Shown: positions 8,755 to 17,014 of the stretch, piece by piece
How positions within the stretch are numbered: position 1 is the first letter of the stretch
Layout: each line of letters opens with the position of its first letter
Assembly: GCA_023382265.1 (NCBI GenBank)
Contig: JAMCPX010000039.1
Coordinates: 1 to 64,000, forward strand
Source of the DNA: Deltaproteobacteria bacterium
GTDB lineage: Bacteria > JAMCPX01
Length of the DNA: 64,000 bases
Direction: 5' to 3'
Notes under the pieces: model-generated
Told to the model about the DNA's origin: nothing
The model's database searches: none
What the model saw: only the letters and a program-made list of their open reading frames with translations
Position numbers and translations under genes: made by a program

Positions 8755-11013
8755 ATGAATCAGCTCCTAATCAACATAAAGCCCTATTTTGCTTATATTG
8801 GACATTCGATTGTTAATTATACGGGCAAGATCATGGATCCGGGCACACAGATATTGTGGGGAGTGATAATCATTTTAGGTGTATTGTTTATTATTGTACA
8901 CAAAATGCATAGAGCAAGAAAAGCGGATATTAATGGAGAGATCCAAGCTTTAGAAAAAAAAGCAAGCAGACTTTTAAAGCTCGGCAGATTTGTTGAAGCT
9001 GCAAAGCTTTATGAAAGAGCTAACAAAATTCATGAGGCAGCGGACGCTTATTATAATGCGGGTGCAATTTATTATGCGGCGCAGCTTTATAAAAAGCTTG
9101 GAATAAAAGATAAAGAAGCAAGGGCATTAGAACAGCTCGGCTTCTACAAAGAAGCCGGGGAGCTTTACAAGGAGCTCCCCATGTATGATAAGGCGGTAGA
9201 GAACCTGCTTAAAGCACATGAACTGCTGCAAGCAGCAACTATGCTTGAAGCAACAGGCAATATTGAAAAAGCAGCCAAAACATATATGTCCGCTGGATTT
9301 AATATCAAGGCAGGTGAGCTTTTTCATAAACTCGGGAATAATGCAATGGTGGCAACTGCTTATGAATCCGGAGTTGTTTTGCCAAAAGGTAATATCATAC
9401 CGAGGGCAATATCAAATTATGCACTAAAATCCGCACTGGCTTATAATGCAACAGGCAATATTGAGAAGGCTGCTCAGGTTACTGAAAGGTCAGGGCTTTT
9501 CAAGCAGGCTGCAGCGCTTTATTACAAACTTGATAACTTTGCAAAGGCGAGTGAATTGTTTTTATCAGCGGGTGATAAAAAATCCGCTGCTAAGATTATG
9601 GAAAAAGCAGGCTGGCAGGATAAAGCGGCGCTTGTTATGGCTTCATACTATGAAGAAAAAGGTATGAAGCGCGAAGCAATAGAGCAGTATGAGAAGCTTG
9701 GCAGGTTTGAAGAATCAGCAAAATTATACGAGACACTTGGAGAAAAACTTAAAGCAGCAGACCTGTATGTAAAAGCAGACAAACATGTTCTTGCGGCATC
9801 AATATACAGGGATATGGGCTATGTGGATAAATCATTATCAATACTCGAATCAGCATCAGAAAAAGATAAGCAGACAGAAGAAGCCGCGGCATTAAAACTC
9901 GATCTGTTCCTTGAAAAGGGCATGTACAAAGACGCTGCTGCGATTATAGAGCAGGGACTGGGCGGACGCTCTCCGAGTACAGCAAATATAAACCTTTATT
10001 ATAAGCTTGCGAATATCTATGAAGAAGAAGGCAGGGTAAAGGACGCTATAACCATCTATAACAAGCTCGTCAAGATCGATCAAGGCTACCTTGACATTAC
10101 AGAACGTATAGAAAAAATAAAAAGGCTTACAGAAGCGCCCTCACCATCCGTTATTGATCAATACGCAAAAACCGTTCTGCTCTCGGACACGGGTGAAGGG
10201 GTATTATCAAAAAGGTATAGGCTTATCACCGAGCTTGGCAGAGGGGGCATGGGCATCGTGGTAAAGGCACAGGACATTGTCCTCGGGCGGGTTGTTGCTG
10301 TAAAGCTAATGTCCGCGGGTAGTGCAACAGATCCAAAGCGTATAGACGCTTTTATTAGGGAAGCACGGACATCTGCATCTCTAAATCATCCGAATATCGT
10401 TACAGTGTATGATGTTGGAGAGGATAGGGGTGCATTTTACATCGTAATGGAATTCGTAGACGGGACCATACTAAAAAAGCTACTCGAAGATTATCCAAAA
10501 GGTATGGACATTATGCTTTGCATTTTTGTCTCTGCACAAATACTGAAGGGTCTTGCTTATGCACATGAAAAGGGCATAATCCACCGGGATATAAAACCTT
10601 CGAACATTATGTGGACGCCAAAACGCGTTGCAAAACTTATGGACTTCGGGCTTGCAAAAGCGATTGAAGAGATCAAACATGGCGAAACAATTCTTGGGGG
10701 CACACCACTTTATATGTCACCGGAACAAATTCTCGGAGAGAAAACGGATGCAAGAACGGATATTTATTCATTCGGCTGTACACTGTATGAAATGCTCACA
10801 TCAAAGCCGCCATTTATACAGGGCGACATAGGCTATCATCATGTTCACACAGAGCCACCCCATTTAACCGATATTAATACACAAATCCCTGCATGGCTTT
10901 CAGATGTTGTGCTTAAATGCCTTAAGAAGCAGCCTGAACAAAGGTATCAATCTGTAGAGCAGTTATTTAATGATATGCAAGCGGGCTATAAAACAATGAA
11001 GGGCACGGCATAA
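8755..11013 (+). CDS. Membrane-anchored TPR-containing serine/threonine protein kinase
   Basis: This 752-residue protein has an unusual domain order. A short N-terminal segment is followed by one membrane span (about 33-49, GVIIILGVLFIIV) and then HKMHRARK, which by the positive-inside rule puts the rest in the cytoplasm. Residues about 60-460 are TPR-like helical repeats rich in the pattern A-x-x-Y-x-x-x-G-x-x-x-K-A-A. The C-terminal Hanks-type kinase (about 483-745) has the Gly loop LGRGGMG (about 491), VAVKLM, HRDIKPSN (catalytic D612), DFGLAKA (D630) and GTPLYMSPEQ, so it should be active. The TPR part probably senses or holds a partner. No phosphatase or FHA protein is adjacent. rdgB follows after 21 bp and may be co-transcribed. 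Confidence 0.9.
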   Translation: MNQLLINIKPYFAYIGHSIVNYTGKIMDPGTQILWGVIIILGVLFIIVHKMHRARKADINGEIQALEKKASRLLKLGRFVEAAKLYERANKIHEAADAYYNAGAIYYAAQLYKKLGIKDKEARALEQLGFYKEAGELYKELPMYDKAVENLLKAHELLQAATMLEATGNIEKAAKTYMSAGFNIKAGELFHKLGNNAMVATAYESGVVLPKGNIIPRAISNYALKSALAYNATGNIEKAAQVTERSGLFKQAAALYYKLDNFAKASELFLSAGDKKSAAKIMEKAGWQDKAALVMASYYEEKGMKREAIEQYEKLGRFEESAKLYETLGEKLKAADLYVKADKHVLAASIYRDMGYVDKSLSILESASEKDKQTEEAAALKLDLFLEKGMYKDAAAIIEQGLGGRSPSTANINLYYKLANIYEEEGRVKDAITIYNKLVKIDQGYLDITERIEKIKRLTEAPSPSVIDQYAKTVLLSDTGEGVLSKRYRLITELGRGGMGIVVKAQDIVLGRVVAVKLMSAGSATDPKRIDAFIREARTSASLNHPNIVTVYDVGEDRGAFYIVMEFVDGTILKKLLEDYPKGMDIMLCIFVSAQILKGLAYAHEKGIIHRDIKPSNIMWTPKRVAKLMDFGLAKAIEEIKHGETILGGTPLYMSPEQILGEKTDARTDIYSFGCTLYEMLTSKPPFIQGDIGYHHVHTEPPHLTDINTQIPAWLSDVVLKCLKKQPEQRYQSVEQLFNDMQAGYKTMKGTA

Positions 11014-11034
11014 GCCCGTTTAATATTTTCAAGA

Positions 11035-11640
11035 ATGACTTTTCAAAAAAGGCTTTTACTTGCTACACAGAACCATGCAAAGTTCTTAGAGATAAAATCG
11101 ATAATAGAACGGTATGCACAATCGCATAAGATTACGATTTTAACGCCTGACAGAAGTCCGATTGCCGATATTAAAGAAGGTATCCAATCCTATGAGGCAA
11201 ATGCTAAGGCAAAAGCCATGTATTTTACAGAGCGGTTCCGGGTTGATTCGCTTGGGGAGGACTCCGGTATAGAAATCCCCGCTCTTAATGGATTCCCTGG
11301 TGTTGTCTCGGCAAGGTTTGTAAAGGGCAGTGATATGGATAGAAACAATGCATTGCTTGAAAGAATGAAGCATCTGGAAGGGCATGACAGGCATGCCTTA
11401 TTCAAGGCTTACGTTGTTATAGCCTGTACGAATGGATCTTTTTTTACAGGATACGGTGCATTAGAAGGGCACATAACGGAAGCCCTGTCAGGTTCCAACG
11501 GTTTTGGATATGATTCCATATTTGTACCCGACGGTTGTGATATTACACTTGCTAAGCTCAATCCTGAAGAAAAAAACGGGATCAGCCATAGAAAAAAGGC
11601 GATCATGTCGGTTATAGAGGAATACCTGAGGTCAGGTTAA
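11035..11640 (+). CDS. rdgB: XTP/dITP diphosphatase (RdgB/HAM1 family)
   Basis: RdgB hydrolyses non-canonical purine triphosphates (XTP, dITP, ITP) to monophosphates and keeps them out of DNA and RNA. At 201 residues it has the normal length. It carries LLATQNHAKFLEI (like the family TxNxxK), SYEANAKAKA, the metal and substrate block GEDSGIEIPALNGFPGVVSA with SARF, then SNGFGYDSIFVP and SHRKKA. It lies 21 bp after the TPR-kinase gene. Its TAA stop (11638-11640) overlaps the stop codon of convergent nrdJ within a shared TTAA. Confidence 0.94.
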   Translation: MTFQKRLLLATQNHAKFLEIKSIIERYAQSHKITILTPDRSPIADIKEGIQSYEANAKAKAMYFTERFRVDSLGEDSGIEIPALNGFPGVVSARFVKGSDMDRNNALLERMKHLEGHDRHALFKAYVVIACTNGSFFTGYGALEGHITEALSGSNGFGYDSIFVPDGCDITLAKLNPEEKNGISHRKKAIMSVIEEYLRSG

Positions 11641-13961
11641 GAGCATTTAGAAAACCCACAGCTCTGGCAGGTGTAGCATCCTTCCGACGGCATCATTACA
11701 CTGCCGCATTCAGGACATGTTGGATAAAGCATGTCCCCTTCAAGCACATAGGGTGTTTCCTTTATATTGTGTTTTGTACTACTCCCAGAAGTAGCTATTG
11801 TAAGGGTGAAAGCCGGCTTTGATTCGGTATTCTGTATGCCTTTTTTTTCCTCAAGATATCTTTCAATAGCCTTTGCAATGGCATCCGCACAGGAGAGTAT
11901 AATACCTCCTCCCTTTTCCCTTGCAGGTGCAGGACATCTTACGCCTTTTAATTGTTTTATGATCGTTTCCTTATCAAGGCCTGATCTGAGAGAAAGTGAT
12001 ACAAGTCTCGATATTGCCTCTGTTTGAGATGCGCTGCACCCTCCTGCCTTACCCATTGCGGCAAATACCTCAAAAGGGCCTTCTGGATCCTCATTTATAG
12101 TAACATACAGATTTCCACATCCCGTTGTCATACGTCTTGTCAATCCTGCAATAACCTCCGGCCTTGGTTTCGGCGCCTTTGGGACATTCGGAGGTACGTC
12201 TTTTTCTGTTTCTTTTTTATCATTAATGCTGATCGATAACACCTGATTTTCACGGCTCCCATCCCTGTATACTGTAACGCCTTTGCATCCAAGCCGGTAT
12301 GCAAGCCAGTAAACCTCTTCTATATCGTTTTCTTTTGCATCTTTATGAAAGTTTACTGTTTTGCTAACCGCATTATCAACATACTTTTGAAAAGCGGCCT
12401 GCATTTTTATATGCCAGATAGGAGTTATGTCATGTGCAACCCCAAAAATACCCTGCCATTTTTCAGGCACATCATCAATACCCCTTACGCTACCGTGATT
12501 AAGGATCTCGTTCACAAGCTTTTCGGAATAAAAATGTTCCTGTTTTGCCTTATCAAAAAACAAAGGATGAAGTTCCGGCAGCTTTGCATTATCAAGTACA
12601 TTTCTAACATAAGCAAGTGCAAATACAGGTTCTATGCCGCTTGATACACCGGCAATGATACTGAGTGTGCCTGTTGGTGCAATTGTCGTAATGGTTGCAT
12701 TTCTCAGAGGAGTATTGCCAGGTTTATCATACACACTGCCTTTAAAGTTTGGGAATGCGCCTCTTCTCCCTGCGAGTTCATGCGACATTTCTTTACCATG
12801 CTCAAGTATGGTTTTCATGACTTTTGAACCAAGCTCAATAGCCTCTTCCGAATCATAAGGTATTTCAAGCTTAACGAGCATATCTGCAAACCCCATTACA
12901 CCAAGGCCTATTTTCCTATTGGCCTTGGTCATCTGTTCAATAGCATGCAAAGGGAATCTGTTTGCATCAATCACATTATCAAGGAAGTGCACCGCATCGA
13001 TAGTAGTCTTTTTAAGTTTCTCAAAATCAACGGATCCATCCATAACCATGTTTGAAAGGTTTATAGAGCCAAGATTACAGGACTCATAAGGAAGTAACGG
13101 CTGTTCACCGCAAGGATTTGTGCTCTCTATTGTACCAATATTGGGTGTTGGATTATCGAGATTGATCCTGTCTATAAATATGATGCCGGGCTCACCGGTA
13201 AGCCATGCCTGATGTATAATCTTATTAAATATATCACGCGCATTCAATCTGCCGGCAGGTCCTTTTGTTCTTGGATTGATCAGCCCATACTCTTCATTGT
13301 TATCAGCAGCCTTCATAAATGCCTCTGTAATCGCTACTGAGATGTTAAAGTTATTTAATTTATCCGTTTGTTCCTTTGAATGAATAAACTCCAGTATGTC
13401 AGGGTGATCCACGCGCAGTATCCCCATATTGGCGCCCCTGCGGGTTCCACCCTGCTTTATTGTCTCTGTTGCAGCATCAAACACTGTCATAAAGGATATT
13501 GGACCGCTTGATATGCCTTTTGTGGATAGAACAACATCATTTTTTGGTCTTATGCGGGAGAAAGAAAAACCTGTACCACCTCCGCTTTTATGTATTAATG
13601 CTGTATGCTTTATGGTTTCAAATATACTTTCCATTGAGTCCTCTACAGGCAAAACAAAGCAGGCAGAGAGCTGACCAAGCTCCCTGCCTGCATTCATTAA
13701 AGTCGGGGAGTTTGGTAAAAATTCAAGATTAGCCATCATATCATAGAACCTATATGCAAGTGCTTCTATATCAGCAGCAGGTTCATAATCACCGTCTATC
13801 TTTGCTATGTTATAAGCAACACGGAGAAACATTTGGTCCGGGGTTTCAACCGGCGTACCCGTTTCATCTTTTTTTAAATATCTTTTTGCAAGCACCTTTT
13901 GTGCATTATCAGTAAGCTTTACTGGAAAAGGTGGTGTAAGATGGCTAATATTTGTTTTCAC
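11637..13961 (-). CDS. nrdJ: Adenosylcobalamin-dependent (class II) ribonucleotide reductase
   Basis: This enzyme reduces ribonucleotides to deoxyribonucleotides using a B12-generated thiyl radical, without oxygen. The 774-residue chain has the N-terminal region with LSACFVLP (C101), the catalytic block NPCGEQPLLPYESCNLGSIN (about 280-300), APTGTLSIIAG, and a C-terminal TSCPD-type domain (MTTGCGNLYVTINED). It ends in a Zn-ribbon-like tail with CPECG and CQSCG and a final Cys pair, likely used for re-reduction by thioredoxin. The start is GTG at 13959-13961, chosen because AGGAGG lies 5-6 bases before it. Two NrdR-box-like palindromes and a good promoter lie directly upstream. Its stop overlaps that of rdgB. 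The nrdR gene is not in the window. Confidence 0.95.
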   Translation of the reverse strand: MKTNISHLTPPFPVKLTDNAQKVLAKRYLKKDETGTPVETPDQMFLRVAYNIAKIDGDYEPAADIEALAYRFYDMMANLEFLPNSPTLMNAGRELGQLSACFVLPVEDSMESIFETIKHTALIHKSGGGTGFSFSRIRPKNDVVLSTKGISSGPISFMTVFDAATETIKQGGTRRGANMGILRVDHPDILEFIHSKEQTDKLNNFNISVAITEAFMKAADNNEEYGLINPRTKGPAGRLNARDIFNKIIHQAWLTGEPGIIFIDRINLDNPTPNIGTIESTNPCGEQPLLPYESCNLGSINLSNMVMDGSVDFEKLKKTTIDAVHFLDNVIDANRFPLHAIEQMTKANRKIGLGVMGFADMLVKLEIPYDSEEAIELGSKVMKTILEHGKEMSHELAGRRGAFPNFKGSVYDKPGNTPLRNATITTIAPTGTLSIIAGVSSGIEPVFALAYVRNVLDNAKLPELHPLFFDKAKQEHFYSEKLVNEILNHGSVRGIDDVPEKWQGIFGVAHDITPIWHIKMQAAFQKYVDNAVSKTVNFHKDAKENDIEEVYWLAYRLGCKGVTVYRDGSRENQVLSISINDKKETEKDVPPNVPKAPKPRPEVIAGLTRRMTTGCGNLYVTINEDPEGPFEVFAAMGKAGGCSASQTEAISRLVSLSLRSGLDKETIIKQLKGVRCPAPAREKGGGIILSCADAIAKAIERYLEEKKGIQNTESKPAFTLTIATSGSSTKHNIKETPYVLEGDMLYPTCPECGSVMMPSEGCYTCQSCGFSKCS

Positions 13962-13966
13962 ATATC

Positions 13967-13982
13967 CTCCTATATGTAGTAT
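13967..13982. promoter_or_regulatory. NrdR-box-like palindrome, proximal
   Basis: CTCCTATATGTAGTAT matches about 11 of 16 positions of the NrdR consensus (ACACWATATATWGTGT, recalled). Its core CTATATGTAG also contains part of the ribosome site of nrdJ. Its centre lies 31 bp, or three helical turns, from the second box, the spacing known for NrdR box pairs. Confidence 0.55.
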
Positions 13983-13997
13983 AATGATTTATATGAT

Positions 13998-14013
13998 TGT
14001 CTATATATAGTTA
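13998..14013. promoter_or_regulatory. NrdR-box-like palindrome, distal, over the -10
   Basis: TGTCTATATATAGTTA has the perfect 10-bp palindrome CTATATATAG at its core and matches about 11 of 16 consensus positions. It covers the predicted -10 of nrdJ, so a bound repressor would block RNA polymerase. Confidence 0.65.
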
Positions 14014-14029
14014 TTGTCAGCCGTGTCAA
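14002..14029 (-). promoter_or_regulatory. Promoter of nrdJ
   Basis: Read on the minus strand, TTGACA (14024-14029) and TATATA (14002-14007) are 16 bp apart, about 40 bp upstream of the GTG start. The -10 lies inside the distal NrdR-like box. Confidence 0.65.
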
Positions 14030-14341
14030 TAGAAATTTTTTATAATAAAATAAGCCTTTTTTTACAATGGGTTACGATCTTTGAATAAATCCAAAAAATG
14101 CAATAGAGTTGGAGCGGCTGGTCTAAACCCCGCCCCTGCTTCTCACTTTATCCGGTGTAGTCTATACATCTGCTGCCGGGTGCAATCGTGGTTGAGTAAA
14201 AATGAAGTTATGGTAATAGACATTGAAGGGCATGATGAGGTTTATTAAACCCAATATCGTCACACTCGCATACAGCCTGTTTATAGGATTCAATAGACTT
14301 ACCTGTCCCGAATCATGGATAAAACACACAATATAATTTCC
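14030..14341. other. Gene-free stretch between nrdJ and tatA
   Basis: These 312 bases form the core of a 488-bp gap. I see only short frames broken by stops and no tRNA, riboswitch or repeat. In particular I do not recognise a cobalamin riboswitch box, although nrdJ is B12-dependent. Confidence 0.4.
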
Positions 14342-14355
14342 ACCTGTTAACAGGT
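14342..14355. promoter_or_regulatory. Perfect 14-bp palindrome upstream of tatA
   Basis: ACCTGTTAACAGGT is a perfect palindrome centred on GTTAAC, 39 bp upstream of the possible -35 of tatA. Its length suits a dimeric repressor site, but no known box is recognised. A second GTTAAC-centred palindrome occurs at 53370-53389. Confidence 0.4.
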
Positions 14356-14394
14356 ACTAATTTTCTAAATCGGAATTTGGAATTAATATTTAAC

Positions 14395-14423
14395 TTGAAA
14401 AATAAATTTGAAAGGCTTACACT
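14395..14423 (+). promoter_or_regulatory. Possible promoter of tatA
   Basis: TTGAAA (14395-14400) and TACACT (14418-14423) are separated by 17 bp, 27 bp before the ATG, with AAAGGAG as ribosome site. The -10 is a weak match. Confidence 0.35.
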
Positions 14424-14449
14424 ATAAACTAAGATAAAAGGAGAGTATT

Positions 14450-14674
14450 ATGTTTGATATCGGTATGCCAGAGCTAATAGTGATATTCGTAATTATCCTT
14501 GTGCTTTTTGGCGGCAAAAAACTTCCTGAGGTTGGGAAAAGCCTTGGAGAAGCAATAAAAAACTTTAAAAAGGCTATGAATGAAATAGAGGCAACTCCTA
14601 AAAACGATGAAAAGAAAGAGCTTGAATCAGGTAAGCAGGAAGAAAAAAAGTCTGACAGTACACATACAAATTAG
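14450..14674 (+). CDS. tatA: Sec-independent translocase protein TatA/TatE
   Basis: TatA multimerises to form the membrane passage of the twin-arginine export pathway for folded proteins. The 74-residue protein has the standard layout: a short N terminus with PEL (8-10), one membrane helix (about 8-23), the hinge FGGKKLPE (about 24-31), an amphipathic helix ([16 protein letters not shown]) and a charged, low-complexity tail. The ATG has an AAAGGAG ribosome site. No tatB or tatC is next to it, so it is a solitary tatA. It converges with the O-antigen ligase gene, 6 bp away. Confidence 0.93.
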   Translation: MFDIGMPELIVIFVIILVLFGGKKLPEVGKSLGEAIKNFKKAMNEIEATPKNDEKKELESGKQEEKKSDSTHTN

Positions 14675-14680
14675 GGTATA

Positions 14681-17014
14681 TTAGTGTTTTCTTTTCGGAA
14701 CCCTGCGGGGCAGCACGAATGCTTTGCCTGTGAGAAGTTCTTTCATTTTTGGTCTGCCAAGTAATTTAGAAAATATACTGTCATTTACCACCGTAATTTT
14801 AAAGGATGTGTTTATCTTGAAAAGGGTGGCAAGTGCATCAAGGGCAGCTCCCTCATTTTTTACAAGCATATATCCCTGGGCAAGTTTATACCATGCAACG
14901 GGGTTGTGCGGCTCAATCTTTGTCAGTTGCAAAGCATACTTTAATGCATCGTTGTAAGCATTTGTTTTTTGCAAACATTCTGTAAGGTTTAATATAGCTT
15001 TAAAATCAGATGGGTTTTCTTTTGTAGCTTCTTTCAGGTAATTGATCGCATTCTGATAGTCAGCTTTCATATAATACGCAGTACCAATAAGGAAATCGTA
15101 TACATCTTTATCCCCGTTGTTCTTTGATAAAGATAAGGCAAGCGCAAGGGCATCATTGACATTATTTGTATTTAGATACGCGCTTATCAGATAAGGACCG
15201 ATTTCTTTGACAGATAAAGGCTGAAGGTCTATTGTTTTTTTAAATTCACTTATGGCTCCAGAAAAATTGTCCTGCTTGTAGTATAAGAAGCCAAGCAATT
15301 TATGACCATAATAGAAGTACGGGTTAAGTCTTAAAACCGTTTTTGCATCTGATATGGCATCGGCATAATCGCGTGTTCCAGCCTCTGCTCTCGAACGATT
15401 GTACAGAATTATGTAGTCATCCGGAGCAAGATTGTAAGCCTTGTTCAAAAGGTTTCTCGCCTTTTGAGGCATCTTAAGGTCTATATAAGTTTCTGCTTCT
15501 GTATTATAGATGTCTGCAAATGCCTGTTTATAAGAAAACCCGGCAAGGTTGCTCAATAAAAATACTATGATTATTAACAGCCCCGTGTAGAATACGGAAA
15601 GGAAGTAGTTATGAGTCATCCCGATTTCAAAATCATACTTCCATCGCCATTTAAAACTTGTTAGTTTTTTTAAAGTAGATATAAAACCGTACTCATCCTC
15701 AAAATATCGGTACTTTCTTTTCCCCACAATGAGCCCTGCAAAAAACCAGAACATAATAGAAGAAGCAGGATTCTCAAGATTGAATGTGAAAAATGCAGTT
15801 ATCAGTGCAGCGACAATACCTGTAGAGAGTGCTATCATCCATAGTATATTCTGGGTATCATCTTTTGCATCCTTTATACTTTTAAAGGCAGTAATAAATA
15901 TCTCTATTATAAACCAGAGGAATAGCAGTAAACCCACAATACCGAGTTCAAACAAGATTTGCAGGTATTCATTGTGCGCATTGTTGAGGTATCTCAGTTC
16001 AAGCCAATCTGTATTTTTTAGTGCTTTTACCTCATAAAGAGGTATATTGATCTCATAATTGCCTATGCCAACACCCAATAAAGGGTTATCTTTAAGTTCT
16101 TTTAAAGTGCTGTCCCATACCAGAATTCTGAAAGAATTAGATGGATAGCTGCTATTGAATATGCTTTCACCTCTATAAATAAGTTCTCTGCCCTGTTTTG
16201 TGAATGCAACACTAATAAGCAGAATAGCAGCTATACCTGTTAATGTATAAAGTATAATCCGTTTTATTTTTCTATTAAACAACGAATGCACTTTATATAT
16301 ATTAAGCAGGCTAACAAAATAGATAGCTGCAAATACAAGTGCTACCCAGCCGGCACGATTCTTACCTATGAGTACGTAGGAGAGGGATAGTATGATCCCT
16401 AAATAGGTAATGTATTTTATTATAGCCTTCGATTCAATAAAGAAAAGCGATATTAAAAGAGGCATTACCATCACGATATAATCTGTTGTAAAATTTGTTA
16501 GTCCCATGGTGCTTGCCGGATTTGGCCTGCCATAAAGATCCAGAGGTGATGAAATTATTTTGGAAAATTGCAGCAACCCATATGCACTTACAATCAGTGA
16601 TACTATCACTATGATTATGCTAACCGTCCGAAGCTTAATATTGTTTGCATAATAAATAGCAAAGAAGAACAAGCCTTGATAGGCTATCTGTTTTGCTATA
16701 AACTGAAATGAGAGATGCGGATTGTAAGAATTAAACACCGATAAAAGTACTGCGATATCAAGTAAAATCAATGGGATTAAAACAGGGGCATAAAAAAATT
16801 CTATTTTTTTGTACAGTATCGATCTTAAAAAGTAAGCTATTAGCACAGGAAAGAAAAATACATAAATTACAAATACCTTTGTCCAGACGTATTCATATCT
16901 GTAAAAAGTAATCGGGACAAAAAACAGAAGCATCAAAAGACTCACCACACTTATGTAATCAAGTCTGCTTGCAGTTTTATTTGTATGATTAATTAAAATC
17001 TTATTCTCACTCAT
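14681..17014 (-). CDS. O-antigen ligase-type (Wzy_C) membrane protein with C-terminal TPR repeats
   Basis: This is a 777-residue polytopic inner-membrane protein. Residues about 15-490 contain around 12 hydrophobic spans with the Wzy_C/O-antigen ligase region, including the large loop and NNAHNEYLQILFELGIVG near residue 345, typical of WaaL-like ligases and PglL-like glycosyl or polymer transferases. Residues about 500-750 are TPR repeats (for example ALKYALQLTKIEPHNPVAWY). The likely role is transfer or polymerisation of a lipid-linked glycan in the periplasm, with the TPR part contacting an acceptor or partner. The substrate cannot be told from sequence. Its start overlaps the end of the radical SAM gene by 8 bp, so the two are translationally linked. 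It could also be an O-oligosaccharyltransferase acting on proteins. Confidence 0.8.
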   Translation of the reverse strand: MSENKILINHTNKTASRLDYISVVSLLMLLFFVPITFYRYEYVWTKVFVIYVFFFPVLIAYFLRSILYKKIEFFYAPVLIPLILLDIAVLLSVFNSYNPHLSFQFIAKQIAYQGLFFFAIYYANNIKLRTVSIIIVIVSLIVSAYGLLQFSKIISSPLDLYGRPNPASTMGLTNFTTDYIVMVMPLLISLFFIESKAIIKYITYLGIILSLSYVLIGKNRAGWVALVFAAIYFVSLLNIYKVHSLFNRKIKRIILYTLTGIAAILLISVAFTKQGRELIYRGESIFNSSYPSNSFRILVWDSTLKELKDNPLLGVGIGNYEINIPLYEVKALKNTDWLELRYLNNAHNEYLQILFELGIVGLLLFLWFIIEIFITAFKSIKDAKDDTQNILWMIALSTGIVAALITAFFTFNLENPASSIMFWFFAGLIVGKRKYRYFEDEYGFISTLKKLTSFKWRWKYDFEIGMTHNYFLSVFYTGLLIIIVFLLSNLAGFSYKQAFADIYNTEAETYIDLKMPQKARNLLNKAYNLAPDDYIILYNRSRAEAGTRDYADAISDAKTVLRLNPYFYYGHKLLGFLYYKQDNFSGAISEFKKTIDLQPLSVKEIGPYLISAYLNTNNVNDALALALSLSKNNGDKDVYDFLIGTAYYMKADYQNAINYLKEATKENPSDFKAILNLTECLQKTNAYNDALKYALQLTKIEPHNPVAWYKLAQGYMLVKNEGAALDALATLFKINTSFKITVVNDSIFSKLLGRPKMKELLTGKAFVLPRRVPKRKH

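Noticed and set aside
13962-14449. Cobalamin riboswitch upstream of nrdJ
   Set aside because: Expected because the enzyme uses B12, but no B12 box or plausible multi-arm fold is seen; NrdR-like boxes explain control better.
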